From NCBI GenBank assembly GCA_017550385.1, contig JAFZPJ010000052.1, positions 53,684-117,683 on the forward strand: DNA of 64,000 nt, read 5' to 3'. The notes under the pieces are model-generated. The model searched no databases and had not been told where the DNA came from. It saw nothing but the letters and a program-made list of their open reading frames with translations. A program made the position numbers and the translations under genes. Origin of the DNA: Clostridiales bacterium (lineage in GTDB: Bacteria > Bacillota > Clostridia > Saccharofermentanales > Saccharofermentanaceae). This document shows, in pieces, positions 1 through 9,160 of this stretch (position 1 is the stretch's first letter; the number at the start of each line of letters is the position of its first letter).

Positions 1-33
1 TATATGTTGCAAATGTATCCTCTGCGGCCGTCA

Positions 34-1374
34 TTATTCAGATGTATCCTCACACACCGAGCAGTTTGCGACGATGTAAGGATCGGTCAGGCTGTCTGCG
101 TCTTCGGCTATGACAAGTACATAAGTGCCGGGCGTTATAACAGAAGAATAGTTGAACTCATAACACTTGGACATATCCGGGCATGTATAAGGGTCAATGC
201 TGCCTGATTCCAGCGCGTTGTATACATTGATATCAACGGTATCAGACGTAGTCATACCCAGGTAGTAGACCGCATAATACAGTGTCTCATCATAATCGTT
301 AAGGTATAACCAGAAACACAGATCCTGAGCATCGGCATAATAGGTGTTGTCACCGGTGAGCTTCTCACCTCCGCTCATATCAGTCCAAAGCATCGCATCG
401 ATATCTGCTAAGGAATCGTCATAGATCGTATATTCCTCTCCGATATCCACACCTTCCAGAAGTCCGTCACCATAATCAAATGAAGATACGGATACTGATG
501 CCGTCGCTTCTGCCAGCCATTGTCCGTCTTCGGTATATACTTGGAAAGTGTATTCTCCGGGCTCTATATAATCGCCGTAATCATCCGTTACGAGATACTC
601 GGCATACCACGCCATGAAGATGGTCCCTTCGACCAGATACATATCACTCGTAAAGATCTCCTCGCCGTCCTTGCTGACTACGTAATAGATGTTGGCATAT
701 ATATCTTCGGCAAAATAAACATCCAGTTCGATGTATGAGGTATTAACATAACCTCCGTTGCTGTTATACCAGCAGACATCCGAGACCGAAGGCTTGTCTG
801 TAAGGTCTGCGATATCGAATTCATAATCCACATAAGAGAACACCTTATCAAGGTCATCGAAACAATCGTCTGCGAGGTGCCACTCTCCGTCCTCACAAAC
901 AAAGCTCAAGGCAACGGTGTATTTGATAGTCGATTCGCTTATTGCGAGAGTAAGGTAGAAATCATCAACGGTGCCTGCCAGCTCTCCGGTCGCATCCCAG
1001 TAATTGACCATGGTGATATAGATGTCACAGGTGGCCGTATCGTCATCGATATCCACGGAATCCTCATCGACTTCGTATTCCATTGTGCTCGCTATGTATT
1101 CTTTGAGATAGACGTTGTCTTCGTCCTGATCTTCAAGCGAGATGTCTTCTCTGAACTTGTCTGCCTTCGAATCACTGATGTCATCGAAATTCTTAAGTAT
1201 CTTATCGGCATCCGCTGTAGTAACGCTCTTTGCAAAATCTTCCGCGATCTCGATGATGTCATCCGGATCTGCTTCTTTGTCCTTCTTGCCCTGTTCAAGC
1301 AAAGAACATGAACTTGCGGACAGCAGCATTATCCCCGCCAGAGCCGCGCTCATAAGTTTTCTCGTTTTGATCAT
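34..1374 (-). CDS. Putative secreted lipoprotein, unknown function
   Basis: A 446-residue protein with a lysine/arginine-rich start, a hydrophobic stretch (about residues 8-22) and a Cys after LSASS at about residue 23. This is a type II signal peptide, although SSC is a slightly loose lipobox. The mature part is very rich in Asp, Glu and Tyr and looks extracytoplasmic. Residues 35-180 resemble a small secreted helical/beta domain that often precedes such lipoproteins, but I recognise no family. The start is supported by GGAGGG seven bases upstream. It is divergent from the DJ-1-like gene, with about 60 bp between them. No function is assigned; that it is a lipoprotein is fairly sure. Confidence 0.75.
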   Translation of the reverse strand: MIKTRKLMSAALAGIMLLSASSCSLLEQGKKDKEADPDDIIEIAEDFAKSVTTADADKILKNFDDISDSKADKFREDISLEDQDEDNVYLKEYIASTMEYEVDEDSVDIDDDTATCDIYITMVNYWDATGELAGTVDDFYLTLAISESTIKYTVALSFVCEDGEWHLADDCFDDLDKVFSYVDYEFDIADLTDKPSVSDVCWYNSNGGYVNTSYIELDVYFAEDIYANIYYVVSKDGEEIFTSDMYLVEGTIFMAWYAEYLVTDDYGDYIEPGEYTFQVYTEDGQWLAEATASVSVSSFDYGDGLLEGVDIGEEYTIYDDSLADIDAMLWTDMSGGEKLTGDNTYYADAQDLCFWLYLNDYDETLYYAVYYLGMTTSDTVDINVYNALESGSIDPYTCPDMSKCYEFNYSSVITPGTYVLVIAEDADSLTDPYIVANCSVCEDTSE

Positions 1375-1433
1375 CGGGATCCCTCCATGATGTATAATTC
1401 AAGATAATTAATTATAAGACAGGAGTTACAGAA

Positions 1434-1988
1434 ATGGCAAAGATAGCGGTATTCATAGCAGACGGAACGGAAGAGGTCGAGGCAATAACTCCGGTCGATC
1501 TTCTCAGGCGCGCGAAGATAGACTGCGATGTCGTATCGGTAATGGAAAGCAATACCGTCACCGCTTCCAGAGGCATCGTCATCACGGCAGACAAGAACAT
1601 AAAGGATATCGACTTCGCAGACTACGACATGCTCGTGCTCCCGGGCGGCATCAAGGGCACAGAGAACCTCGGATCGACCGCGGCACTCACGGATGCAGTA
1701 GTTGATTTCGCTCGAAACGGAAAAGCAGTCGCAGCCATCTGCGCTGCCCCCACGATCTTCTCCGGTCTGGGACTTCTCAAGGGCGTTCCCGCCACATGCA
1801 ATCCGTCTTTCTTCGACAAGCTCGAAACAGACGGCGCACTGCTCGACAGGGATTCCGTGGTAGTAAGATCGGATAACATCATAACGAGCCAGGCGATGGG
1901 TACATCGGTTCCTTTCGGACTTGAGATCGTGAAGTATTTTGCAGGCGAAGAAGCAGCTTCATCACTTAAAAGTAACATCAGATTCTGA
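1434..1988 (+). CDS. DJ-1/PfpI family protein
   Basis: This 184-residue protein spans a complete DJ-1/ThiJ/PfpI domain. The nucleophile-elbow Cys lies in AAICAAP (about residue 103), and the conserved acidic residue sits near the N terminus in GTEEVEA. LPGG precedes the elbow, as in YajL/DJ-1. Family members act in the cytoplasm as glyoxalase/deglycase-like or redox-protective proteins; the exact substrate cannot be told from sequence. The start follows AGGAG at a normal distance, and a TATAAT box lies at 1393-1398. It is monocistronic: a 700-bp regulatory region follows. The family is certain, the reaction is not. Confidence 0.9.
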   Translation: MAKIAVFIADGTEEVEAITPVDLLRRAKIDCDVVSVMESNTVTASRGIVITADKNIKDIDFADYDMLVLPGGIKGTENLGSTAALTDAVVDFARNGKAVAAICAAPTIFSGLGLLKGVPATCNPSFFDKLETDGALLDRDSVVVRSDNIITSQAMGTSVPFGLEIVKYFAGEEAASSLKSNIRF

Positions 1989-2066
1989 TTCTTTACGTCC
2001 CTGTATAATTGTAATCTGAATGTCAGATATCGTTCATTTTTTATTAATGATTTCTGACCTTGCCGG

Positions 2067-2075
2067 TGCTATACT
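2067..2075 (+). promoter_or_regulatory. Extended -10 promoter of the candidate small RNA
   Basis: TG at 2067-2068, one base, then TATACT at 2070-2075 make an extended -10 element. The -35 region is poor. Predicted transcription start is about 2082. The short transcript downstream ends at a strong terminator. Confidence 0.55.
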
Positions 2076-2159
2076 GAAGCCATCAACAAAAGGAATCAAT
2101 CACTTGAAATATACAGTACGTTAAGGAAATCGAGTGATGGAAAGCAGGAGGTGAGACCA

Positions 2160-2216
2160 ATGGGAAGTATATCACGATCAAGTAAGCTGTTGGTCTTCCT
2201 TGGTTCGGTCATCTAG
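2160..2216 (+). CDS. 18-residue small peptide, unknown
   Basis: ATG at 2160 is preceded by AGGAGGTGA (2146-2154) at five bases, one of the best ribosome binding sites in the window. Translation reads MGSISRSSKLLVFLGSVI and then TAG. The peptide has a polar, basic N-terminal half and a hydrophobic C-terminal half, a size and character seen in some type I toxins and membrane-active leader peptides. It has no Trp, so it is not a classical trp attenuator peptide. The evidence for translation is the ribosome binding site and its position in a discrete transcript; there is no homology evidence. Confidence 0.45.
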   Translation: MGSISRSSKLLVFLGSVI

Positions 2217-2299
2217 AAACATACTGAAGTAATCTCAGCAAGTGAGCCGGAATCCCAATAGCAATTCTTGAGCTTACAAGTTAATATACAGAGCAAAAT

Positions 2300-2331
2300 C
2301 TCCCGCGCCAATTCCGCGGGAGTTCTTTTTT
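2300..2331 (+). terminator. Rho-independent terminator of the small RNA
   Basis: An eight-base perfect stem CTCCCGCG/CGCGGGAG (2300-2307 with 2315-2322) with a seven-base loop is followed by a U-rich run. It separates the small RNA unit from the trp promoter starting at 2343. Confidence 0.85.
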
Positions 2332-2342
2332 GCAAAAACTTC

Positions 2343-2371
2343 TTGACAACGGCCGTCATCAAGTTTATTTT
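2343..2371 (+). promoter_or_regulatory. trp operon promoter
   Basis: TTGACA (2343-2348) is followed after 17 bases by TATTTT (2366-2371). The -35 is perfect and the -10 is fair. It lies just after the small-RNA terminator and just before the T-box leader, so it is the natural trp promoter. Confidence 0.7.
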
Positions 2372-2379
2372 TATACCAA

Positions 2380-2640
2380 CAATTTTAAACCGTTGAAGCG
2401 GAGATAACGGTGATATATGATCCCACAGAGAGCCTTCGTTGCTGAGAGTAAGGCGGACAACAGATCATCAAATGGACCGCGGAGGGCGTATCAAATGTAC
2501 GACGTAAGGCTCGCGTAAGAAGCCGGGGATATGTTGGTATCCCGCAGAGATACATCAGCGATGATGTGAAGCCAGGGTGGCACCGCGAATTAGTTTATTC
2601 GTCCCCGGCAGGAAGTAATCCTGTCGGGGATTTTTGTTTT
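2380..2640 (+). promoter_or_regulatory. T-box riboswitch, tryptophan-specific
   Basis: The leader carries the canonical T-box sequence AGGGTGGCACCGCG at 2574-2587, which pairs with the uncharged tRNA acceptor end in the antiterminator. Stem I includes AGAGAG and GAGAGTAAGG elements, and the specifier region reads AAATGGAC with the TGG codon at 2473-2475, matching tRNA-Trp. A terminator hairpin follows. When Trp is scarce, uncharged tRNA-Trp should stabilise the antiterminator and allow transcription of trpE onward. The family and the specifier codon fit the downstream genes exactly. Confidence 0.95.
2601..2636 (+). terminator. T-box-controlled terminator
   Basis: TCCCCGGCAGGA pairs with TCCTGTCGGGGA (about 2602-2613 with 2619-2630) and is followed by TTTTTGTTTT. 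This is the regulated terminator that competes with the T-box antiterminator. Confidence 0.9.
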
Positions 2641-2695
2641 CCACGCAGGATCCGGAGCCGAAGGCAAGAGCCTTCAAAACAGAAAGGAGCACTGC

Positions 2696-4183
2696 ATGGA
2701 GTTTTTTCCTTCACAGCAGGAAGTATTGGAGATAGCACAGAAGGCCTCTGAGACAGGTTACCGCTGCGTACCCGTCAGCACGGAGATCTTATCTGACGTA
2801 AGAACGCCCATCGAGGTCTTAAGGATCTTAAAGGGCGAATCAGATCACGTATATATGCTCGAGTCTTGCGGAGATTCCGAGAAGTGGGGAAGATACACGT
2901 TCCTTGGAATGGAGCCGACGCTCGAGGTCACATGCCTCGACGGTATCGTATCCGTCAAAGATAAGGACGGCAACACGAAGTCAGAGATGACCAACGATCC
3001 GGACAAGATCTTAAGAGGCATACTCGAAGAGAACAAGAGCCCGAGGTTCGACTGCCTTCCTCCTTTTGCAGGCGGCCTTGTGGGCTACTTCTCTTACGAC
3101 TACATCAAGTACGCAGAACCCACATTGAATCTCAACGCCAAGGACGAGGAGTACTTCAAGGATTGCGACCTGATGCTCTTTGATAAGGTGATCGCTTTCG
3201 ATAACTTCAGACAGAAGATAATCCTCATCGCCAACATCAAGCTCGACGATCCGATGCGCGGATACGAAGAGGCAAAGGCGGATCTTGCCAAGATCGCTGC
3301 TCTCATCAGATATGGCAAGCCCGCTGCAGAGAAGACGGGGCGCCTTAAGTCCGATATCACTCCGCTGTTTACCAAGGAACAGTACTGCGACATGGTCGAG
3401 AAGGCCAAGGAGCACATCCGCCAGGGAGACATCTTCCAGATCGTTCTGTCCAACAGGCTCTCCGCAGATTACGAAGGCAGCATGCTCGGCGTATACAGGA
3501 TCCTGAGAACCATCAATCCTTCGCCCTATATGTTCTATTTCTCCGGAACGGACGTAGAGGTCGCAGGCGCTTCTCCCGAGACTCTCGTAAAGCTCGAGGA
3601 CGGCGTTCTTCACACATTCCCTCTCGCAGGTACCAGACCGCGCGGAAAGACGGATGAAGAAGACAAGGCGCTTGAAGCAGAACTGCTTCAGGACGAGAAG
3701 GAGCTTGCCGAGCACAACATGCTCGTAGATCTCGGCAGGAACGATCTGGGCAAGATCTCCGAGTTCGGCAGCGTAGTAGTAGAGAGCTTCCACGATATCT
3801 TAAGATACTCCCACGTCATGCATATCGGTTCTACCGTTAAGGGCATCATAAGAGAGGACCTCGGTGCTTTCGATGCAGTCGATGCAGTCCTTCCCGCAGG
3901 CACGCTCTCGGGCGCTCCGAAGATCCGTGCATGCCAGATCATCAACGATCTCGAGGACAACAAGAGAGGCATCTACGGCGGTGCCGTAGGATACATCGAT
4001 TTTACGGGCAACCTCGATACATGCATCGGCATCAGACTTGCATACAAGAAGAACAATAAGATATTCATCAGATCCGGCGCAGGTATCGTAGCCGATTCCG
4101 TTCCGGAGAAGGAATACCAGGAGTGCCTTAACAAGGCGGCATCCGTGGTCAAGGCGATCCGCGAGGCGGAAGAGGAGGTGTAA
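2696..4183 (+). CDS. trpE: Anthranilate synthase component I
   Basis: This enzyme makes anthranilate from chorismate using ammonia supplied by TrpG, the first step of Trp synthesis in the cytoplasm. The 495-residue length is normal. The N-terminal domain has the LES element of the Trp feedback site (about residues 55-57). The C-terminal chorismate-binding domain shows DLGRNDLG, GAVGYIDF and the end motif GAGIVADS followed by PEKEYQE. The start is ATG after AAAGGAG. It is the first gene after the T-box, with trpG one base after its stop. A PabB role is unlikely given the complete trp operon and the T-box. Confidence 0.97.
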   Translation: MEFFPSQQEVLEIAQKASETGYRCVPVSTEILSDVRTPIEVLRILKGESDHVYMLESCGDSEKWGRYTFLGMEPTLEVTCLDGIVSVKDKDGNTKSEMTNDPDKILRGILEENKSPRFDCLPPFAGGLVGYFSYDYIKYAEPTLNLNAKDEEYFKDCDLMLFDKVIAFDNFRQKIILIANIKLDDPMRGYEEAKADLAKIAALIRYGKPAAEKTGRLKSDITPLFTKEQYCDMVEKAKEHIRQGDIFQIVLSNRLSADYEGSMLGVYRILRTINPSPYMFYFSGTDVEVAGASPETLVKLEDGVLHTFPLAGTRPRGKTDEEDKALEAELLQDEKELAEHNMLVDLGRNDLGKISEFGSVVVESFHDILRYSHVMHIGSTVKGIIREDLGAFDAVDAVLPAGTLSGAPKIRACQIINDLEDNKRGIYGGAVGYIDFTGNLDTCIGIRLAYKKNNKIFIRSGAGIVADSVPEKEYQECLNKAASVVKAIREAEEEV

Positions 4184-4184
4184 G

Positions 4185-4769
4185 GTGATACTTCTCATAG
4201 ATAATTACGACAGCTTCTCATATAACCTCTACCAGTTCCTGGGCGTTAACGAGCCCGACATCAAGGTCATAAGGAACGACGAGATGACGGTAGACGAGAT
4301 CGAAGCTCTGAACCCCGCAGGCATCGTCATCTCTCCCGGCCCGGGACGCCCCGCTGATGCCGGCATCTGCGAAGAGGCAGTGCAGAAGTTGGGCGGCAAG
4401 TTCCCGATCCTTGGCGTTTGCCTCGGACATCAGGGTATCTGCGAAGCTTACGGCGCGACGATCACCTATGCGAAAGAGCTGATGCACGGCAAGCAGTCGA
4501 CGGTGAAGGTAGAAGGCGACAGCAAGCTTTTCGAGGGGCTCCCTGAAGAATTCAAGGTCGCAAGATACCACTCGCTCGCATGCGACGAGAGCACCCTTCC
4601 GAATTGTTTAGAAGTGTGTGCGAGAACGGATGACGGCGAGGTCATGGCGGTAAAGCACAAGGACTACGACGTATACGGAGTTCAGTTCCATCCGGAATCG
4701 ATAATGACACCGGACGGCATGAAGATGATAAAAAACTTTTTGAATATAACCAGGAGGACAACAACATGA
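4185..4769 (+). CDS. trpG: Anthranilate synthase component II (glutamine amidotransferase)
   Basis: TrpG hydrolyses glutamine and passes ammonia to TrpE. This 194-residue class I amidotransferase has the catalytic Cys in GVCLGHQ (C79) and the His/Glu pair in HPES (H169, E171). It starts at GTG (4185), one base after the trpE stop, with AGGAGG inside the trpE end. Its stop overlaps the trpD start as ATGA, so translation is probably coupled through trpE-G-D. It is a stand-alone subunit, not fused to trpD as in enteric bacteria. It could also serve folate synthesis (PabA role), as in Bacillus. Confidence 0.96.
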   Translation: MILLIDNYDSFSYNLYQFLGVNEPDIKVIRNDEMTVDEIEALNPAGIVISPGPGRPADAGICEEAVQKLGGKFPILGVCLGHQGICEAYGATITYAKELMHGKQSTVKVEGDSKLFEGLPEEFKVARYHSLACDESTLPNCLEVCARTDDGEVMAVKHKDYDVYGVQFHPESIMTPDGMKMIKNFLNITRRTTT

Positions 4770-5791
4770 TCAAAGAAGCAATCGAGAAGATCGTAACAAA
4801 GGAAGACCTCACATACGATGAGGCATACGCTACGATGAACGAGATAATGAACGGCGAGTCCACTCCGACTCAGAACGCCGCTTTCCTCGCAGCACTCTCC
4901 ACGAAGAGCGCAAGGTTCGAGACGATCGACGAGATCTCCGGATGCGCTACAGCAATGAGAGAGCACGCACTGAAGGTTGACGTCGGCGACATGCAGGTCC
5001 TCGAGATCGTAGGAACGGGCGGAGACAGGGCAGGCAGCTTCAACATCTCCACGACATCGTCTTTCGTCGTGGCATCGGCAGGCGTCAAGGTCGCGAAACA
5101 CGGCAACCGCGCAGCATCTTCCAAGTCCGGTACGGCAGACTGCCTCGAGGCACTGGGAGCAAACATCAACCTGGAGCCTGAGCGCTGCGTAGAGCTTCTT
5201 GAAGAGTGCGGATTCTGCTTCTTCTTCGCTCAGAAGTATCACACATCGATGAAGTACGTAGGTGCGATCCGTAAGGAGCTCGGCTTCAGGACGGTATTCA
5301 ATATCTTAGGCCCCCTCACGAATCCTGCATCACCTGATTTCTATCTGCTCGGCGTATATGACCAGTACCTCGCTGAGCCCGTAGCTCACGTTCTCAAGTC
5401 GCTTGGTGCGAAGAGAGCGCTCGTAGTATACGGCGAGGACAAGCTCGATGAGGTATCACAGAGCGCTGAGACATACATCGCAGAGCTCAAGGCTGACGGC
5501 AACATCGTAACTTACGAGATCAAGCCTGAGGACTTCGGACTTACAAGAGGCACGAAGGCTGACATCGAAGGCGGCACACCCGCAGAGAATGCAGAGGTAA
5601 CAAGAGGCATCCTCGAGGGCAAGATCACAGATGCAAGAAGGAACGTCGTCCTTCTTAACTCCGGTGCTGCTCTCTATGCTGCAGGCAAGGCAGGCTCCAT
5701 CGCTGACGGCATTAACGTTGCCAAGGACCTGATTGACAGCGGCAAGGCACTTGATACAATGAACAGATTCATCGAGCTTTCGAATAAGTGA
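4766..5791 (+). CDS. trpD: Anthranilate phosphoribosyltransferase
   Basis: TrpD joins anthranilate to PRPP to give phosphoribosyl-anthranilate. The 341-residue protein has the PRPP-binding GTGGD (residues 83-87), NISTTSS, and [12 protein letters not shown] (111-122), all diagnostic of the family. It starts at the ATG overlapping the trpG stop (ATGA), with CAGGAGG upstream. Seven bases separate it from trpC. Length and motifs are typical and nothing is missing. Confidence 0.97.
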   Translation: MIKEAIEKIVTKEDLTYDEAYATMNEIMNGESTPTQNAAFLAALSTKSARFETIDEISGCATAMREHALKVDVGDMQVLEIVGTGGDRAGSFNISTTSSFVVASAGVKVAKHGNRAASSKSGTADCLEALGANINLEPERCVELLEECGFCFFFAQKYHTSMKYVGAIRKELGFRTVFNILGPLTNPASPDFYLLGVYDQYLAEPVAHVLKSLGAKRALVVYGEDKLDEVSQSAETYIAELKADGNIVTYEIKPEDFGLTRGTKADIEGGTPAENAEVTRGILEGKITDARRNVVLLNSGAALYAAGKAGSIADGINVAKDLIDSGKALDTMNRFIELSNK

Positions 5792-5798
5792 GAATAAA

Positions 5799-6587
5799 AT
5801 GGCAGATATCTTAGAGACGATCGCAGAATCCAACCGCGAGATAGTAAGAAAATGTAAAGAGATCAAGCCTCTTAACGCAGTCATCGACGAAGCGTATGCA
5901 AGGGGCAAGGGTGACTTCTCGTTTGAGAAGGCGCTTGCCAAAGACGGCATAAGCTTCATCTGCGAGTGCAAGAAGGCATCTCCTTCCAAGGGTATCATCT
6001 CTGAAGACTTTCCTTACATCGATATCGCGAAGGATTACGAGACGGCAGGTGCGGACTGCATCTCCGTCCTGACAGAACCCGTATGGTTCAAGGGCAGCAC
6101 GAAGATCTTAAGCGAGATCGCTTCCACGGTATCTGTTCCGTGCCTGAGGAAGGACTTCACGATCGACGAATACATGATCTACGAAGCGCTCGCAAACGGC
6201 GCATCCGCAGTCCTTCTCATCTGCTCGATCCTGGACGCCAAGACACTCGGCAAGTACATAAAACTCTGCGATGAGCTCGGACTTTCCGCACTGGTCGAAG
6301 CGCACGATAAGGAAGAAGCGGAGATGGGCTTAGGCGAAGGCGCTAGGATCATCGGCGTTAACAACCGCAACCTAAGAGACTTCACTGTCGATCCGACTAA
6401 CTGCTTGAGGCTTAGAGAGTATGTAGGAGACAGGGCACTCTTCGTTGCGGAGAGCGGAGTGAAGTCGCACGAAGACATTGTTAAGCTCGAGAATGAGAAG
6501 ACTGACGCCGTGCTCATCGGAGAGTCCATGATGAGAGCACAGGACAAGGTCGCGTTCTTAAAGGAACTCAGGTACGGCGATGTCTGA
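5799..6587 (+). CDS. trpC: Indole-3-glycerol phosphate synthase
   Basis: TrpC cyclises and decarboxylates CdRP to indole-glycerol phosphate on a TIM barrel. The 262-residue single-domain protein has the active-site strand ECKKASPSKG (E56, K58, K64), LRKDF on the next strand, VNNRNLRDF, and VAESGV near the C terminus. It is not fused to TrpF. Its end overlaps the trpF start by eight bases, so the two are probably translationally coupled. Confidence 0.97.
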   Translation: MADILETIAESNREIVRKCKEIKPLNAVIDEAYARGKGDFSFEKALAKDGISFICECKKASPSKGIISEDFPYIDIAKDYETAGADCISVLTEPVWFKGSTKILSEIASTVSVPCLRKDFTIDEYMIYEALANGASAVLLICSILDAKTLGKYIKLCDELGLSALVEAHDKEEAEMGLGEGARIIGVNNRNLRDFTVDPTNCLRLREYVGDRALFVAESGVKSHEDIVKLENEKTDAVLIGESMMRAQDKVAFLKELRYGDV

Positions 6588-7185
6588 TACGAAGATAAAG
6601 ATATGCGGCTTAAGGTCGGAAGCAGACGTAAAGCTTGTGAATGCATACAAGCCCGAGTACTGCGGATTCATCTTCTGGGAACCGAGCAAGAGATACATCG
6701 CGCCGGAGACCGTGAGAGGACTGGTAAGCCTTCTAGACGCAGATATCACTCCCGTCGGAGTGTTTCTGGACGAAGATATCGATAAGCTGGTTGAAGTCGT
6801 AATCACGAGCGGAGTTGCCATAGTACAGCTACACGGCAAAGAAGATGACGCATACATAGAAGCGGTCAAAGAGCGCACGGGCAAGAAGGTAATAAAATCA
6901 TTCAAGCCCGCTTCCGCTGAAGACGTAAGACTTGCGGAAAAGTCAGAAGCGGATATGATAATGTTTGACCCCGGCGCAGGTTCGGGCAAGACTTTTAACT
7001 GGGATATCCTTGCAGGCTGCACCAGGGACTACTTCCTCGCAGGAGGACTCGAACCCGGCAATGCATCGCTTGCGGTAAAGACACTTAAGCCGTACGCGTT
7101 GGACGTAAGTTCAGGCGTCGAGACGGACGGCATCAAAGACGGAAAGAAGATAGAAGAATTCATAAAGAACACGCGCAATGCGTGA
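6580..7185 (+). CDS. trpF: Phosphoribosylanthranilate isomerase
   Basis: TrpF performs the Amadori rearrangement of PRA to CdRP. The 201-residue TIM barrel has the general base Cys in KICGL (C9) and the general acid Asp in MFDPGAGSGKTFNW (D130). It overlaps trpC by eight bases and is followed by trpB after 15 bases with GAGAAAAGGAAA as ribosome binding region. Motifs and length match the family fully. Confidence 0.96.
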   Translation: MSDTKIKICGLRSEADVKLVNAYKPEYCGFIFWEPSKRYIAPETVRGLVSLLDADITPVGVFLDEDIDKLVEVVITSGVAIVQLHGKEDDAYIEAVKERTGKKVIKSFKPASAEDVRLAEKSEADMIMFDPGAGSGKTFNWDILAGCTRDYFLAGGLEPGNASLAVKTLKPYALDVSSGVETDGIKDGKKIEEFIKNTRNA

Positions 7186-7200
7186 GAAAAGGAAAACACT

Positions 7201-8391
7201 ATGGCTGATTCAAAAGGCAGATTCGGCATTCACGGCGGACAGTACATCCCCGAGACACTCATGAACGCCGTTACGGAACTCGAGGAAGCGTACAACCACT
7301 ATAAGGACGATCCGGAGTTCAACAAGGAACTCACATATCTGTTCGACGAATATGCGGGAAGACCTTCGAGACTCTACTTCGCTGAGAAGATGAGCAAGGA
7401 CCTTGGCGGCGCTAAGATCTATCTTAAGAGAGAAGATCTTAACCACACCGGTTCGCACAAGATCAATAACGTTCTTGGCCAGGCACTTCTTGCAAAGAAG
7501 ATGGGCAAGACCAGGCTCATCGCCGAGACGGGCGCAGGCCAGCACGGCGTTGCTACTGCGACTGCTGCAGCTCTCATGGGCATGGAGTGCGTAGTCTTCA
7601 TGGGCAAGGTCGATACGGAGCGTCAGGCGCTTAACGTGTACAGGATGAAACTCCTGGGTGCTTCCGTCGTACCCGTTGAAGACGGAACCGCGACCCTTAA
7701 GGATGCGGTATCTGCCACGATGCGCGAATGGGCTTCAAGGATCGACGATACGCATTACTGCTTAGGTTCTGTCATGGGTCCTCATCCGTTCCCGACTATC
7801 GTAAGGGATTTCCAGGCGGTCATCTCGAGAGAGTCCAGAGCGCAGATCCTGGAGAAAGAGGGAAGGCTTCCCGACTATGTTCTCGCATGCTGCGGCGGCG
7901 GTTCGAATGCGATCGGATCCTTCTATCACTACATCAATGACGAGGGCGTCAAGCTCATCGGCTGCGAGGCTGCGGGAAGAGGTATCGATACCTTCGAGAC
8001 GGCAGCTACTCTGAACACAGGTAAGCTCGGAATATTCCACGGCATGAAGTCTTACTTCTGCCAGAACGAGTACGGCCAGATTGCACCCGTATATTCGATC
8101 TCGGCTGGTCTCGACTATCCCGGCATCGGCCCCGAGCATGCGATGCTCCACGATACGGGAAGGGCTGAGTATGTTGCCGTTACGGATGACGAGGCAGTTG
8201 ATGCTTTCGAGTATCTGTCTAAGACAGAGGGCGTCATCCCCGCTATCGAGTCGGCACACGCTGTTGCACATGCCATGAAGCTCGCACCGACTCTCGACAA
8301 GGACAAGATAATGATCATCACCATCTCCGGCAGAGGCGACAAGGACGTTGCCGCCATCGCACGTTACAGAGGGGAGAACATCTATGAGTAA
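7201..8391 (+). CDS. trpB: Tryptophan synthase beta chain
   Basis: TrpB condenses indole with serine using PLP. The 396-residue protein is of the standard TrpB1 type. The PLP lysine lies in HTGSHKINN (K87), followed by ETGAGQHG and the phosphate loop CGGGSNAIG. The start begins [15 protein letters not shown], as in typical TrpB. Its last eight bases overlap the trpA start. It works as an alpha2-beta2 complex with the next gene product. Confidence 0.97.
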   Translation: MADSKGRFGIHGGQYIPETLMNAVTELEEAYNHYKDDPEFNKELTYLFDEYAGRPSRLYFAEKMSKDLGGAKIYLKREDLNHTGSHKINNVLGQALLAKKMGKTRLIAETGAGQHGVATATAAALMGMECVVFMGKVDTERQALNVYRMKLLGASVVPVEDGTATLKDAVSATMREWASRIDDTHYCLGSVMGPHPFPTIVRDFQAVISRESRAQILEKEGRLPDYVLACCGGGSNAIGSFYHYINDEGVKLIGCEAAGRGIDTFETAATLNTGKLGIFHGMKSYFCQNEYGQIAPVYSISAGLDYPGIGPEHAMLHDTGRAEYVAVTDDEAVDAFEYLSKTEGVIPAIESAHAVAHAMKLAPTLDKDKIMIITISGRGDKDVAAIARYRGENIYE

Positions 8392-9160
8392 TATAGCTTC
8401 TGCTTTTGCAAACGGAAAAGCATTCATACCTTTTATCACATGCGGCGACCCCGACCTCGAGACGACCGAAGAATGCGTAGTAAGAATGGAGAAGGCAGGC
8501 GCCTCTCTGATCGAGCTCGGCATTCCGTTCTCTGACCCGACTGCCGAAGGTCCGGTAATCCAGTCCGCGAGCATCAGGGCGTTAGAGGCGGGTGCGACCA
8601 CGGACAAGATCTTCGAGATGGCAAAGCGCCTCCGTGAAGTGCGCGGCGTGAAGGTACCGATGGTTTTCATGACATATGCCAACGTCGTGTTCTCATACGG
8701 CGCAGAGAAGTTCTGCGAGAAGGCCAAGGCCTGCGATATCTCCGGTGTCATCCTGCCGGACGTTCCTTATGAGGAGAAGGGTGAGTTCGCGGATGTTTTC
8801 GCGAAGTACGATATGGACCTGATCTCGCTCGTATCGCCCGCATCGGAGGACAGGATCGCGATGATCGCATCGGAGGCCACGGGCTTCATCTACGTCGTAT
8901 CCAGCCTCGGCGTTACAGGCGTAAGGAGCAGCATCACGACAGACATACATGCACTCTGCGCGAAAATAAAAGAGTCTGCCAAGGTGCCCTGCGCGGTTGG
9001 TTTCGGCATATCCACGCCCGAGCAGGCACAGAAGATGGCAGCGGAAGCTGACGGATGCATCGTAGGTTCTGCGATAGTAAAGCTCCTCGCACAGTATGGC
9101 AAGGACGCGCCGGATCACATCGAAGAATACGTAAGGTCTATGGTGGAAGCGATCCGTTAA
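8384..9160 (+). CDS. trpA: Tryptophan synthase alpha chain (Glu in place of catalytic Asp60)
   Basis: TrpA cleaves indole-glycerol phosphate and channels indole to TrpB. The chosen ATG (8384) gives 258 residues and follows AGAGGGGAGA inside the trpB end; an in-frame ATG at 8348 would add 12 residues but lies deep in trpB. The catalytic Glu is E44 in IELGIPF (E. coli Glu49). The second acidic residue, Asp60 in E. coli (ADGP), is Glu here: DPTAEGP, E55. I recall this variant in other Clostridia, so the enzyme is likely active. The stop codon interlocks with the convergent transporter gene in a shared TTAA. Confidence 0.95.
   Translation: MSNIASAFANGKAFIPFITCGDPDLETTEECVVRMEKAGASLIELGIPFSDPTAEGPVIQSASIRALEAGATTDKIFEMAKRLREVRGVKVPMVFMTYANVVFSYGAEKFCEKAKACDISGVILPDVPYEEKGEFADVFAKYDMDLISLVSPASEDRIAMIASEATGFIYVVSSLGVTGVRSSITTDIHALCAKIKESAKVPCAVGFGISTPEQAQKMAAEADGCIVGSAIVKLLAQYGKDAPDHIEEYVRSMVEAIR

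Larger units (their letters stand above)
2082..2331 (+). ncRNA. Candidate ~250-nt small RNA with an internal 18-codon ORF
   Basis: This stretch has its own extended -10 promoter and ends in a perfect GC-rich terminator just before the trp promoter, so it should be an independent transcript. Visible structure includes ATCACT/AGTGAT (2099-2104 with 2133-2138), and GTAAGCT near 2182 that can pair with AGCTTAC near 2272. A very strong ribosome binding site and tiny ORF lie in the middle. It does not look like 6S RNA, SRP RNA, tmRNA or any riboswitch I know. A dual-function RNA, a type I toxin messenger or a leader-peptide RNA are options. The promoter-to-terminator layout is seen; the function is unknown. 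Confidence 0.5.

Noticed and set aside
2160-2216. 18-codon ORF as a classical trp attenuator leader peptide
   Set aside because: It has no Trp codon, its transcript ends at its own terminator before the trp promoter, and the T-box already explains trp control.
3011-3793. Long open frame opposite trpE (260 codons, minus strand)
   Set aside because: It overlaps a certain gene fully, has no ribosome binding site and no recognisable domain. Such antisense frames arise from the strong GC bias at third codon positions here.
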